From Stomoxys calcitrans (taxonomy: Eukaryota > Arthropoda > Insecta > Diptera > Muscidae): a stretch of DNA of 64,000 nt. Shown here one piece after another: positions 28,100 to 40,830 of the stretch. Location of the stretch: assembly GCF_963082655.1 (NCBI RefSeq), contig NC_081554.1, positions 192,044,206 to 192,108,205 on the forward strand, written 5' to 3'. Below the pieces are notes generated by a model, which saw only the letters and a program-made list of their open reading frames with translations, searched no databases and was not told where the DNA came from. The translations under genes were made by a program, and so were the position numbers. Every line of letters begins with the position of its first letter. The stretch's first letter is position 1.

Positions 28100-29345
28100 T
28101 TTTAGTACTGGGTGCCTAGGACTTGCATATATTCCGAAAGCCTGGCAGGAGGCAAGGGTGGTATTTATACCCAAGCCCGGCAAGGCAAGTAATGCGTCAC
28201 CAAAGGCCTAGAAACCCTTATGGGTTTACGTCCTTTCTACTCAAAACCATGGAACGTATTGTGGACACCATGATAAAGAGTATGCCATCCAGCGAACTGC
28301 TCAAATACAAACAGAATGCCTATGTCAAGGGAAGGTCGCTGGAGACTGCCTTGCACGAGGTTGTGCATAAAGTAGAAGGATCCTTAGATGCCAAAACGTA
28401 CACACTGGCGGGATGCATTGACATCGAGGTGGCCTTTAACAATGTGCGGGCCGACACACTGATCCAATCCTTAGACCAGTACCGAGTGACCCGGTCCATA
28501 AAGACTGGATAAACCATATGCTAAGGAACAGGTGGATAAATTGTGAGTCCCATGGCATAAATATAAGGGAGAAAGTGGCACAGGGCACGCCACAGGGGGC
28601 ATTTTATCGCCACTCCTATGGGTGACCACTATAAATGACCTGTTACGGATGCTGACTGAGGAGGGACTTGAACCCGTCTGCTACGCAGACGATGTTATAA
28701 TTCTTCTAAGAGGTAAGGATCCGAATGAGCTATGCAGAAGGGCCGAAAGGGTCTTGCATATGGCATATGACTGGGCTAGACCCAGAGGTCTCAATGCTTA
28801 CTTACGCCTCAGTAGTTTGGTGGACTGCTATGGAGAAAAGTGCAACATACACATACATACAACCGGTTCAGAGAACATGTTGACTTGGCCTAGGTGGAGC
28901 GATGAGGACTGGAGACTATTCTAGATATCCGACCCATTGACATACAGATTAAGTGTGAGGCAGCCACTGCGGCTATGAGACCAAAGGCGATGGGAGAATG
29001 GATTGAGAATGTGAGCAGCTCATACCATCGCGGTATAATCGAGGCGACGATAGGAAACCTGGAAGGAAGGGAAGAGGTTTCCGATCGGATACCTGAGATG
29101 AACCTTGGAGTCGAGTGCAAGTCACTGCTGCTAGAGCCACAGTCTTCCATTGACGGAACATTAGTATTGCCATCTGATATATCATGTTACATGGATGGAT
29201 CAAAGCTAGAGGAAAGAATGGGCCTGGGGGTTTACATTGAGAACCCAGGGAGTGAGATCTGTTTTAGACTGCCTGACAAAAATACGATCCCGCAGGCGAT
29301 CACAGAATGCGTGAAGTAGTGTGGTGCCAACGCGGGGACGTAAGT
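28100..29345 (+). mobile_element. R1/LOA-like LINE, RT and RNase H remnant, copy 2
   Basis: Ordered fragments of one ORF2 spread over several frames: 'IPKAWQEARVVFIPKPGK' (28125-28185), 'FTSFLLKTMERIVDTMI' (28226-28275), 'YVKGRSLETALHEVVHKVE' (28320-28378), 'GCIDIEVAFNNVRADTLI' (28410-28465), 'REKVAQGTPQGA' (28569-28605), 'VCYADDVIILLRG' with the YADD active site (28678-28715), and the RNase H start 'CYMDGSKLEERMGLGVYIENPGS' (29184-29250). Deletions and stops between segments show a dead copy. It ends near 29345, shortly before a T1 element. Confidence 0.82.
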
Positions 29346-29439
29346 ATACCCTAATCAATGGTGGAGTGTCTAAAAAGTGCTGTCTTATAAAATGTACCAT
29401 TCGTATACCAAATTTACCACTAATTACCATTTTTTCTTT

Positions 29440-30290
29440 TTTTATCCCCCACCATAGGATGGTGGTGTTTTTGTAACAACCCGAAATATTCATTAAGACC
29501 CCATAAGGTTTATATATATTCTTGATCGTCTCGAAATTTTGATTTGAACTAGCCATGTCGGTCCGTCCGTCTGTCGAAATCACGATAGCGGTTGAACGCG
29601 TAGAGCTACCCACTTGAAATTTTGCACAGATATTTAATATTGATGTAAGTTATGGGGGATTGCAAATGGGCTTTATCGGTTCAGATTTATATATAAACCG
29701 ATCTCCCGATTTGAATTTTTGAGTCCTTGCAAGCTGCAATTTTTGTCCTACTGTGTTAAGTACGGTCGAAATCGGTCGATAACCTGATATAGGTCCCATA
29801 TAAACCGATCTCCCGATTTGACTTTCTGAGCCCTTATAAGCCGCAATTTTTGTCCCATCTGGCCGAAATTTAGCATGTCGTGTTTAATTATGACTTTCAA
29901 CAACTGTGCCAAGTACAGTTCAAATCGGTCTATAACCTGATATAGGTCCCATATAAACCGATTTCCCGACTTGACTTCCTGAGACCTTACCAGCCGCAAT
30001 TTTTGTCAGATTTGGCTGAAGTTTTGCATTCGGTGTTCTGATACGACTTCCAACAAGTGTACCAAATACTGTCCAAATCAGTCTACAACCTGACAAGGAT
30101 AATCGAGAAACCGGTTTACATGGGAGCTGTAAACCGGTCTCTCGATCATTCATGTTCGGTTCGGAGAAGCTTTAATTTTTGCTCGTTTAACAGAGGTTAA
30201 ATTTATTTTGTATAAATTTTTAGCAGAATCCATTGTGGTAGATTCCCAAGACTCGGCCCGGCCGAATTTAGCATGCTTTTTCTTGTTTCT
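29440..30290 (+). mobile_element. Block-built element T1, near-complete forward copy
   Basis: 5' module 'ttatcccccaccataggatgg' ... 'gtccgtccgtctgtcgaaat'; internal units of about 155-170 bp, each with 'cctgatataggtcccatataaaccgatctcccgatttgac'; 3' terminus 'cggcccggccgaatttagcatgctttttcttgtttc' at 30258-30293. No transposase or RT seen. The class is unknown to me. Confidence 0.8.
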
Positions 30291-30966
30291 CCTCAGAAAA
30301 TGCACCTCGATTTGCACTAGCCGGTAACATTTTAACATCCTGCGTAACAGTTACCAGTTGTTTTTGCATTGAGTTTTTTACCGACAGCTGTTTCGCTCAT
30401 CCCTTTCATTCTTCGCTGCAAGCACTGCGCATGACTATTGCAACCATCTCTTTTTCTCTCTGGTGAAATGTCAAACTTGTTTGTGTTTGTGTCCAAAAAT
30501 GTTACCGTCGGATTGAGAGGCCTATCTAATAAGAAAACGAAGAAAAGAAAACCATAACGGGGTTGTCATTGTCAATCATTTTTATCCTCGTTAGTTGTGA
30601 GAAATAATTGAGCTATGCAAATAAAAAGGAAATGAAAAGAAAAATGTAATTAAATTCTCAAGATAAATTGTGAAAAAAAGGTGAAAAATTAAGATTAAAT
30701 AAGAAGGAGCCAAAAGTGAAAGAGCAAAAAAGTTGAGATTAAAAAAAAAAGAATGTTCGCTTGAGTGTAAATTAGTGATATAAATTACAAATCTTGGAAA
30801 TAAGGAAGGGAAATATATATAAAAAAGAGTGTTTAAAGTGTGAAAATGAAAAGCCACTAAGAAAAAAAAATCCTCGGAAACCTCATATATATCAAGTTTT
30901 TCCATAACTTAGCTGCATTATTAGCCAATTGCCGTTCAACGCAACCATCGTCCATGCCAAGCAGAA

Positions 30967-31006
30967 ATGTCTAAAAAGATTCCTTTCAACGTGGTATTTG
31001 CCTCCG
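30967..31006 (+). CDS. Cep104: First coding exon, probably CEP104
   Basis: ATG at 30967 opens 13 codons and one base (MSKKIPFNVVFAS + G), followed by a GTAAGT donor at 31007. The 'KIPFNVVFAS' start resembles the N-terminus of CEP104 ('KIGFVVVSSS' in vertebrates), a ciliary-tip TOG-domain protein. I also expect Cep104 near Dpm1 in flies, but this is from memory. No second exon was found in the remaining 33 kb, so the identification rests on 13 residues. A six-codon upstream ORF starts at 30954, and its TAA (972-974) overlaps the main start region. Confidence 0.5.
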
Positions 31007-31880
31007 GTAAGTTCAGTTATTTAACCCCTCCCCCACTCGCGTATGTCGTTCTTGTCTATCATTATTTATAACTGAGTACGAGAATTAGTTTACATAAGGA
31101 CATGTCAAGCGAATTGGTGATGGCAACAAATAAAAGTCCTCCCAAAAACAAGACCCAAACAATTTGTAATAAATATTTAATTAGCATGCACTTAGTATAG
31201 ATGAGATTGCTTGTTTTTCACATAAGGTCGCTAGGATGGGTAACTCACGACCACCAACAAACACTGCCAACAACATCAACTGCGCTGGGAGATTGCTTGA
31301 CCCATTGAGTACCATACGACTCAACCCTACCTGTCACTTGATTGTAAACTTGAATGTGACATATTTTCCTCCCATTCTACATTTGTCTAATGCCAAACAA
31401 AAAAAAAACAAATTTTGTGGTAAATCAATAATGTTTGCTTTTTGGCATCCTTTCTGAGACGACATTTTGGGCATCATCTTGCAAAAAAATCTCTCTGTGA
31501 AGTGGCCATAAATATTCAATGATAATTGTTCGTTAAACCACACTAAATCTCGAACGAAGATAAACTAACCCTTTTTGTTTGTACTTTGATTTGCTCTCAA
31601 ATTATCACCTTGCCATCACCACATCGTAAAATACGATGCACGTGTGGGCAATTTATGGGCTGTGGGGACGTTTCGACGCCATTATTTCTACCATCATCCA
31701 CACCTTAGAGGATGAAAGCAAGCCACATACATACATAAGTACATATATGTATACAAATAAACTATTTAGATAGTTGTGAATGAAAATAAACATATTCGGC
31801 CAATTACAGAGTTTTTTAAATTGTCTATGATTGGGTGCCAATCATAGACCACTTAAAATGCACAAAGAAAACGTTTGAGA
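31007..31880. other. Gene-free stretch, start of putative long intron
   Basis: No repeat recognised and no coding signal. Ends where the dispersed repeat D250 begins. Confidence 0.35.
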
Positions 31881-32130
31881 CATTTTTACGAGAAACAAAA
31901 TACCTTTACTACGAAGTTTTTCCTTCATTGTAACTATGTAATGTTTCGCTTCAACATATGCATACAACGTTTGCCATAAACGTAGTATTATCGAATGTAA
32001 CTAAATTTGTTTATTGTAAACCCTTTAGCTACTTCGCCTACGGTTAAAGTATCTCTCTTTTGTTTCGTGTGTTTCGATAGCCGCAAACTATTATTCGTTT
32101 GCCGGGCCAATAATTATTTTCTTGTGTCTT
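31880..32130. repeat. Dispersed repeat D250, copy 1 (partner at 41795-42020)
   Basis: Shares in order 'catttttacga', 'aacgtttgcca.aaacgta', 'cttcgcctac', 'tacggt', 'ttcttttgt' and 'ttattcgttt.c.gg.ccaataatta' with 41800-42005. Divergent old copies, both followed by a T1 element within about 250 bp. Confidence 0.6.
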
Positions 32131-32369
32131 TCCTACTAGAGTAGGAGAGAGGATGGGTATTTAAGCGTAGTGACGAATAAAAAGTGTTGGACGGATGGCA
32201 AACTCAGAAATTGACAATTTTTTAAGGTTAGCCATAGATACGTCCAATGGCAAAAATCAAAAGAGCAACATAGAAGATGTGGGCATTTAGAAAACAATTA
32301 AACTTCCCATACCCAACACCATGGATATAAATCTCAACCAAATTTGTTGAAAGCATATGAACCCATAAA

Positions 32370-33462
32370 TTTTTATAAGCACCACCGAAGGATGGGGGTA
32401 TATTCATTTTGTCATTCCGTTTGCAACACATCGAAATATACATTTCCGACCCTATAAATTATTTATATTCTAGATCAGCGTAAAAATCTAAGATGATCTA
32501 GCCATGTCCGTCCATCTGTCTGTTGAAATCACGCTACAGTCTTTAAAAATTGAGATATTGAGCTGAAACTTTGCACAGATTCTTCTAAGCAGGTTAAGTT
32601 CGAAGATGGGCTATATCGGACTATATCTTGATATAGCCCCCATATAGACCGATCCGCCGTTTTAGGGTCTAAGGCCCTTAAAAGCCACATTTATTATTCG
32701 ATTTTGCTGAAATTTGGGATAGTGAGTTGTGTTAGGTCCTTCGACATCAATTTAAATTTGGCCCAGATCGATCCAGATTTGGATATAGCTGCCATATAGA
32801 ACGATCCGCCGATTTAGGGTCTTAGGCCTATAAAAGGCGCATTTATTTTCAGATTTTGCTAAAATTTTGGGCAATGAGTTGCGTAAGGCCCCTTGATATC
32901 TTTCTGGAATTTGGCCAAGATCGGTCCAGATTTGGATATAGCTGCCAAATAGACAGATCTCTCGATTTAAGGCTTTGGGCCCATAAAATGCGCATTTATA
33001 TTCCGATTTCGCCGAAATTTGGGACAGTGAGTTGTGTAAGGCTCTTCGACATTTTTCTGCAACTTGGCCCAAGATCGGTTCAGATTTGGATATAGCTGCC
33101 ATATAGACCGATATCTCGATTTAAAATCTTGGCCCCATAAAGGGCGCATTTATAATCCGATTTCACTGAAATTTGGCACAGTGACTTATGTTAGGCTTTT
33201 CGACATCTGTGTCGTATACGGTTCAGATCGGTTTATATTTAGATATAGCTACTAAAAAGACCAATATTTTGTTATACACAATTGAACAATGACTTGTACT
33301 TAGTAGTATTTGGTCCAAATCGGAACATATTTCGATATAGCTGCTATGGGGCATAAGGTATGCATTTTTCACCGGATTTTGACGAAAGGTGGTTTATATA
33401 TAAACCCGAGGTGGTGGCTATCCAAAGTTCGGCCCGCCCGAACTTAACGCCATTTTACTTGT
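32370..33462 (+). mobile_element. Block-built element T1, near-complete forward copy
   Basis: 5' module 'tttttataagcaccaccgaagg', 'gtccgtccatctgtctgttg'; four internal units of about 150 bp around 'gatttggatatagctgccatatagaccgat'; 3' terminus 'gttcggcccgcccgaacttaacgcc...acttgtt' ending 33462. Belongs to the 'GCCATATAGACCGATC' subfamily. Confidence 0.8.
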
Positions 33463-33799
33463 TAAGTCCTTACCGGGTGGGGATGTCGAAAGGTTCAAGA
33501 CCAAGATATCGTGTATATGATAGCTATATTCAAATTAAATCCGATATACACCATATTTAACACTAATGCTGAGGGATTTTAGAATAGTTCTTGTACCCAA
33601 TGTTCAGCTGCTTTAATATAAGCGATATACATGTATGTCCAGAATGATAATTCGGGTGATGGTCTAAACAACAAGTTTGTGAATCAAAAGATGATACGAT
33701 TTGGATCCAGTTTGAAACATATGTGTTGTGGTTTAATTTAATCGAAATAAGGTCCAAACCGAATCATATAAGGCAAGGATTTGCAGGAGTCTAATTTAA

Positions 33800-34640
33800 T
33801 TTTTATACCCTACTCCACTGCTGTGGTACAGGGTATTATAGATTTGTGTATTTGTTTGAAACGCTAAGAAGAAGAACAGCTAGACCCATCGATAAGTATA
33901 CGGATTGGCTTAGAATCACTTCCTGATTCGATTTAGTTTGTTCGTCTGTCCAACTGTCTGTCTGTCCATGTATTCTTGTAATCGAGGTACAGGTCGCACA
34001 TGTCCGATTTTCACAATTTTTTTTTTGGTCCAAGGACGAACGCTATTGATTTTGAAAAAAAACGGTCCAGACTTAGATATAGCTCCCATATATATATTTC
34101 ACCCGATGTGCCCTTTTAAAGCTATAGAAGCCACAATTTTGGTCCGATCCTTACAAAATTTGGCACGAAGTGTTTTTTTTAACGACCCAAAATGCTTGCA
34201 AAATTTTATTGAAATCGGTCCAGATTTAGATATAGCTCCCATATATATCTTTCATCCGATGGCCTTTTAAAGCTGAGGGAGCCACAATTTTGGTGTGATC
34301 TCTACCAATTTAGGCACGAAGTGTTTTTTTTAACGTTCCAAAATGCTTGCAAAATTTTATTGAAATCGGTTCAGATTTAGATATAGCTCCCATATATATC
34401 TTTCATGCGATGGCCTTTTAAAGCTCTGGGAGCCACAATTTTGGTGTGTTCTATACTTAATTTGGCACGAAGTGCTTCTTGTGACGTCTCAATATGTGTG
34501 CAAAATTTCATCTAAATCGGTTCAGATTTAGATATAGCTCCCATATATAACTTTCGTCCGATTTGACCTATTAAGGCTATAGAAGGCATAATTTCGATCC
34601 GATCTTTACAAAATTTGCAATGCACAAACTTTGGTACGAG
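33800..34640 (+). mobile_element. Block-built element, subfamily T2, forward copy
   Basis: Different 5' module, 'tttttataccctactccact' then 'gctgtggtacagggtattat', shared with 45676-45720. Internal units repeat 'gatttagatatagctcccatatatatctttcatccgatg' (34075, 34220, 34375, 34525). No 3' 'cccggccgaac' terminus. Confidence 0.75.
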
Positions 34641-34894
34641 TTTTTATTACCCATTTGAATACCGTTGCTGAAGTTCATCAAACCGATTCAACCATGTAAT
34701 AATTTTACCATATTTTGTCTTCAGTTTAAATAACGTTTAATTAACTATTCAATTTAAAAAAATATGTTTATTGCAACAAGAGTAAACCAAAGGGCAATGA
34801 ATAGTAGCAATTGAGAATAAAGTACCCAAATGCATCTCAGAAAAATTGAAAACAATTCTTATATAGCAGCAACATAAGTAAAGCAAAACTTTTA

Positions 34895-35850
34895 TCTCTG
34901 CGCAGATTTTTCCACCATGGGATAGGGGTATACTTATTTCGTCATTCTGTTTGTAACTCCTCGAAATATTCGTCTAAGCCTCCATAAAGTATATATATGC
35001 TTGATCGTCGTGACACTCTAAGTCGATCTAGCCATGTCCGTCCGTCTGTTTGTCTGTCTGTCGAAAGCACTCTAACTTTCGAAGGAGTAAAGCTGTCCGC
35101 TTGAAATTTTGCACAAATACTTCTTATTAGTGTAGGTCGGTTGGGATTGCAAATGGGCTACATCGGTCTATGTTTTGATATAGCTGCCATATAAACCGAT
35201 CTTGGATCGTGACTTCTTGAGCAAATAGAGGGCAGAATTCTTTTCCGATTTGGCTGAAATTTAGCATGAGGTGTTTTATTATGACAACAACTGTGCTGAG
35301 TATAGTTGAAGTCGGTCCATAAGCTGATATAGCTGTCATATAAACCGTTCTGGGGTCTTGACTTCTTGAGCCTCTAGATGGCGCGATTCCTATCCGATTT
35401 GGCTGAAATTTTGGACGAGCGGTTTTGCTTTGACTTTCAACAACTGTGCTAAATATGGTTTAAATTGGTCCATAACCTGATATATCTACCATATAAACAG
35501 ACCTGGGATCTTGATTTCTTGATCCTCTGGAGACGGCAATTCTTATCTGATTTGGTTGAAATTTTGCATGACGTGTTTCGTTATGACTTCTAACAACTGT
35601 GCCAAATACGGTTGAAATCGATCCATAAGCTAATATAGCTGCCATTTAAACCCATCTGAGATCTTGACTTCTTGAGCCTCCAGAGGGCGTAATTATTATC
35701 CGATTAGGCTGAAATTTTATTCAACGGCTTCTCCAATGGGCTTCAACATACGTGTCAAATATGGTCCTAATCGGAATATCGCCTGATACAGCTCCCATAT
35801 AAAGCGATCTCCCTATTTTACTTCTTGGGTCTCTTTTGAGCAGCTTTTTA
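34895..35850 (+). mobile_element. Block-built element T1, forward copy lacking 3' end
   Basis: 'ttttccaccatgggataggg', 'cattctgtttgtaactcctcgaaat', 'gtccgtctgtttgtctgtctgtcgaaa', then units of about 155 bp with 'gatatagctgccatataaaccgatc' at 35175, 35325, 35480 and 35630. Runs directly into the next copy at 35848. Confidence 0.75.
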
Positions 35851-37100
35851 TACCCACCACCGAAAGAGGGGGTATATTCATTTTGTTATTCCGTGTGCAA
35901 CACATCGAAATATCCATTTCCAACCCTTAAATATATATATATTCTTGATCGCCGTAAAATCTAAGATGATGTAGCCATGTCCGTCCGTCTGTCTGTTGAA
36001 ATCACGCTACAGTCCTTAAAAATAGAGATATTGAGCTGAAACTTTGCACAGATTCGTTTTTTGTCCATAAGCAGGTGAAGTTCGAAAATGTCTTTTGCTG
36101 AAATTTAGGACAGTGAGTTTTGTTAGGCCCCTCGACATCTTTCTTCAATTTGGCAAAGATCGGTTAAGATTTGAATATAGCTGCCATATAGACCGATCTC
36201 TCGATTTAAGGTTTCGGGCCTATAAAAGGGGCATTTGTTATCCGATTTCGCCGAAATTTGGGACAGTCCGTTGTGTTAGGCTTTTGGACATTCCTCTTCA
36301 ATAGTATTCTTTAATTTGGCCCAAATCGTTTCAGATTTGGATTTGGTTTCGGGCCTATAAAAGGGGCATTTGTTATCCGATTTCGCCGAAATTTGGGACA
36401 GTACGTTGTGTTAGGCTTTTTGACATCCCTCTTTAATAGTATTCTTCAATTTGGCCCAAATCGGCTCAGATTTGGATATAGCTGCCATATAGACCGATCT
36501 CTTGATTTAAGGTTTTGGGCCTATAAAAGGCGCATTTGTTATCCGATTTCGCCGAAATTTGGGACAGTGAGTTGTGTGTCAGATACGTTCAGATTTGGAT
36601 ATAGCTGCCATATATTTATTGTTCGGTTTCGACTAAATTAGGGACAGTGAGTTGTGTTAGGCCCTTTGGCATCCCTGTCCAATTTGGCCCAAATCGGTTC
36701 AGATTTGGATATAGCTGCCATATAGACCGGTCTCTCGATTTAAGGTTTTGGGGCCATAAATGGCACATTTATAATCCGATTTCGCTGAAATTTGACACAG
36801 TGACTGATGTTAGGCTTTTCGACATCCGTGTCGTATATGCGTCCGATCGGTCTATATATGTATATGGCAACCAAAAAGACTAATAAGTTCTTCTACAAAG
36901 TTGATTGAATTCAGCTCATTGAACTTATTAGACCACGCAATGTCCGTGTCGAATTTGGTTCAAATCGGACCATATTTCGATATAGCTGCTATGGGGGCAT
37001 ATAGTATACAATTTTCACCGGATTATGACAAAAGGTAGTTTACATATATACCCGAGGTGGTATGGCCCGGCCGAACTTTATGTCTTTTTACTTGTTTTCT
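35848..37100 (+). mobile_element. Block-built element T1, forward copy
   Basis: 5' module 'tttttatacccaccaccgaaag' at 35848; units with 'gatttggatatagctgccatatagaccgatctctcgattt'; 3' terminus 'tatggcccggccgaactttatgtctttttacttgtttt' ending about 37099. 36340-36420 is a local duplication of 36220-36300. Confidence 0.8.
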
Positions 37101-37544
37101 CTGTGCAGGTTTCTTTTCGACTTTTAGACTTCAAAATCACTTATTCGACTTTTTAATCAATGAAAATCGACTTAGACTTGGCACAAAAATTCTGTGTGTC
37201 GAATGGTAGCAAAGTTGTAGGGATGGTAAAAATATGACGTTTAGTGTGGTGAATAATTTTTGAATAGCCCGGGGGCTAGTGAGATTTTGTAATGTCAGTA
37301 ATTGTACAATAAATTCATTTGCGTTTTGGTAACTCACTTATGTGCGGCATAACTTAGCCGCCTACATTGTGGGCAAACGTCACTAAATCTAAACAACTTA
37401 TTTGTACGGTACGGTTACGTGTTTTTAGTTTATTGAAATGATGGCGCCGACGTTTAGTGATTTTTCTAAATATAACGGCGTCGAAAGTTTGTTTACCTGG
37501 CATGAGTTTCGTTCATTTTCATGCAAGACAAATTTAGCCAGGTA

Positions 37545-37740
37545 GTGTACAGGAAACAGCTGAGTACACTATCTGTCAACGAGATTTCATAACTTTCGGT
37601 TGGGTGCGTGCTTTATAGTTAAGAACCACAGCACACACAAGCAAAGAAAAATGGCGCCAACTAGTAACATAAATTAATCACTGATTTTGACAGATAGTAC
37701 ACTCGATTTTTTGTTGTCGGTCAACTGTTCTTACCTGTTA
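37545..37740. mobile_element. MITE of the GTACACTATCTGTCA family, intact copy
   Basis: About 190 bp with inverted ends: GAGTACACTATCTGTCA (37562-37578) against TGACAGATAGTACACTC (37687-37703), extended outward by weaker complementarity ('aggtagtg..ca' / 'ttcttacct'). No ORF. Same family as 18648-19915. Confidence 0.65.
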
Positions 37741-38157
37741 AATATTTCTTGTTTTCATGTAAACATCTCCATATTGCAACGTTCGCATTTGTGATATAAC
37801 TGCTAGCAGTAAAGAAAAATATTTTTGAAAAATATTCATTATGCAAATAATTATTATTTTCTGGCTTTTTCCTGTTATCATGGTACAATTAAAAGGTAGG
37901 GTCTTTAGCACAACATCAAAACTCTTCCTTGAGTGGCAAATTGAAATGTCAACGTGGTTTTAGAAATAAACTTTGTTTTACAACTTATCTTCTTCAAATG
38001 TGATTTTTTTTGTGTATTTTCATCATTATAACACTGTTTTGTGGCTTATATGTGGAATATCGGATCAAATAGAACATCCCTTCGAGATTTTAGAAAAAAA
38101 TCACAGATGTGTTATCAAACCTTTGACATTTAGATTTACAAAATCAAAACAAAAACC

Positions 38158-39180
38158 AGTAAGAGCGTGCTAAGTTCGGCCGGGCCAATTCTTATATACC
38201 CTCCACCATTGATCGCATTTGTCGAGTTCTATGCGCGGTATCTCTTTTTAGACAAACATAGAATATTGAATAAGAACTGTTATCCTATTGGAGCTATACC
38301 AAGTTATAGTCCGATTCGGACCATAATTGAATGCTGATTGACATTGTAGAAGTCATTGTGTAATATTTCAGTTCATTCGGATAAGAATTGCGCCTTGTAA
38401 GGGCTCAAGAAGCAAAATCGGGAGATACGTTTATATGAGAGCTGTATCAAGCTATTGATCGATTCAGACCATACTAGACACGTATGTTGAAGGCCATGAG
38501 AGAAGGCCTTATACAAAATTTCAGCCAAATCGGATGGGAATTGCGCCCTCTAGAGGTTCGAGAAGTCAAGATCCCAGATCGGTTTATATGGCAGCTATAC
38601 CAGATTATGAACCGATTTACGCCATACTTAGCACAGTTATTGGAAGTCATAACAAAACACCTTGAGCAAAATTTCAGCCAAATCGGATGAGAATTGCGCC
38701 ATCACTTGGCTCAAGAAGTCAAGATCCAAGATCGGTTTATATGACAGCTATACCAGATTATGAACCGATTTGAACCATACTTAGCACAATTGTTGGATAT
38801 CATAACAAAATACGTCGTGCAAAATTTCATTCAAATCGGATAAGAATTGCGCACTCTAGAGGCTCAAGAAGTCAAGACCCAAGATCGGTTTATATGGCAG
38901 CTATATCAAAACATGGACCGATATGGCCCATTTACAATACCAACCGATCTACACTAATAAGAAGTATTTGTGCAAAATTTCAAGCGGCTAGCTCTACTCC
39001 TTCGGAAGTTAGCGTGCTTTCGACAGACAGACGGACGGACATGGCTAGATCGACATAAAATTTCACGACGATCAAGAATATATATACTTTATGGGGTCTC
39101 AGACGAATATTTCGAGTAGTTACAAACAGAATGACGAAATTAGTATACCCCACATCCTATGGTGGAGGGTACAATAAAAT
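38158..39180 (-). mobile_element. Block-built element T1, near-complete reverse copy
   Basis: Starts with the 3' terminus in reverse ('agtaagagcgtgctaagttcggccgggcc' 38158-38187), then units with 'ggtttatatggcagctata', 'gacagacagacggacggacatggctagatcg' at 39023-39053, and ends 'cccacatcctatggtggagggta' (39149-39171). Confidence 0.85.
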
Positions 39181-39184
39181 AATT

Positions 39185-40795
39185 GTACTCAGCTGTTCGC
39201 ATGAACTCATCTTATAAGTACATCCTGTACTATTATGTGGCGCGCACATTTTATTTACTTATGATTTTTTTTACAAACGTCAAAATTTGTCAGTTTTAGA
39301 AAAAATGGACGATGTACACAGCAAAATGAAATTTTTTGTGACTTCCAAAAGATGCACACAAATGACATGTGTATGCCATGCAGGCTAAACAGTCGTATAG
39401 AAAAAAAGTCTATCACTTTAAAGAAAATACATGCGGTGGAAAAGAACAGCTAGTGTGAAAAGTGTCAGACTTGTGATAGTGTCGTGCTTTCATTATAGAA
39501 AGCATATTGCGGTATATTCGGTATAAGTACGACCTACCAATGTATGGCCCCTGAAGCCTCCACCCCTAATATGGCCGATGAGTTATTCTAACCAAATGAC
39601 GAAACGCGTCCCATAGTGGTTGGTAGTCATTGAGCTCGTCTCGAAAGAGAAATAAAACGAAAAATTGCTATTTATTCTTTGGAAAGGGTTTTCAGACTAA
39701 CAAGCTAAATATTTCATTTAAAGACATTTTGAAAATAATATTTTTTCTACAGATACAAATTTTAATTAAAATAATATAACGAGAATCAAGAGGAAATTCA
39801 TATAGTACTTTGGCTTAGAAAAATTTGTGTTAAATGTTTATCTTTCGGAACACTTTTTACGGTAAAATTTCTCAAAATTCATAGGAGATTTCTGGAATCC
39901 TTTTTAATGCCTTTTTGCATTTGATGGTTTCTATATTAAAAAAAATAAATTTATGTTAATAATCCTATTATTTTGACAGCGAGTGCCATTTTATGCCAAA
40001 ATCATTAAATCCAGCTTTCTTTACTAAATAGTCATATAATATTAAGAAAATGATTTTTTTTTTGGAAATAAAAGTTTACTTTGTGCTCAAATTGTATTCT
40101 AAGGCGTAAAATCCTCCCATGCAGCTGCAAAAAATTAATTTTTCTCAATTTTGATTGCTGTTGCGGCACGTGTTATAGCGAACTGATCGTCATGATGTTT
40201 CGTATTTCGTTTATAAGAACCAAAAAAATTATTATTTGCAAAAAATGATTTCTCCCCTGTAGGATGGGACGGTCTAATTTACATATATGAAGGCCGCATC
40301 GGCTTCAACAAATAAGGAAGGGTCTATTACACGTGTTCTGTGCTTTTCAGAAATAAAGTCAGAAGATTGGTCCGTATGGGTGGTCTAATCAAGAAATAGT
40401 CTGATATACATCTTTAAACTTACAGTTATGATAAGCGATATTTTTTTGCACCCTTATATTAAACAATAAAACCACCCATCGCAAAATATGGGGACCCTTC
40501 GTTTTCGGTTAGGGTTATATATAAAGGGCCCCTAAAAAGTTTGGCTTAATAACTCTTAACCCTTTTGTTGTTTTGGTTTACTAACCTGACTTGGAATTGT
40601 TTTGCATTGTTCGACAGTGCTATCTCTGTAAGGCTTTTCTGATATAAGATAAGAATTTTCTTTGGGATTTTTTTTTTTAAAGTAAGGCTGCATTTTGTGC
40701 CATTGCATTATTTGGTAATGAGAAATGAATTGGATAATTTTTTACAATTTATTTTTTATTGATATGGATTCCAATTTTCTTCTATAGTTTAACTA
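39185..40795. other. Gene-free AT-rich stretch
   Basis: No repeat recognised, no coding signal. Confidence 0.35.
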
Positions 40796-40830
40796 AGATT
40801 TCCTATATCGTGGACAAACCTGCGCCTGCC

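Noticed and set aside
32752..33102. ORFs with 'YMGAISK' and 'RFGYSCHIDRSLDLRF' type residues, repeated across many positions
   Set aside because: They are readings of T1 internal units in alternate frames; the same peptide recurs wherever the repeat occurs and shifts frame between copies.
37841..37963. Possible signal-peptide frame 'MQIIIIFWLFPVIMV' at 37841 with a GTAGGG donor-like word
   Set aside because: No cleavage site of good quality, no acceptor or mature exon found nearby, and no TATA box. Too weak to list as a gene.
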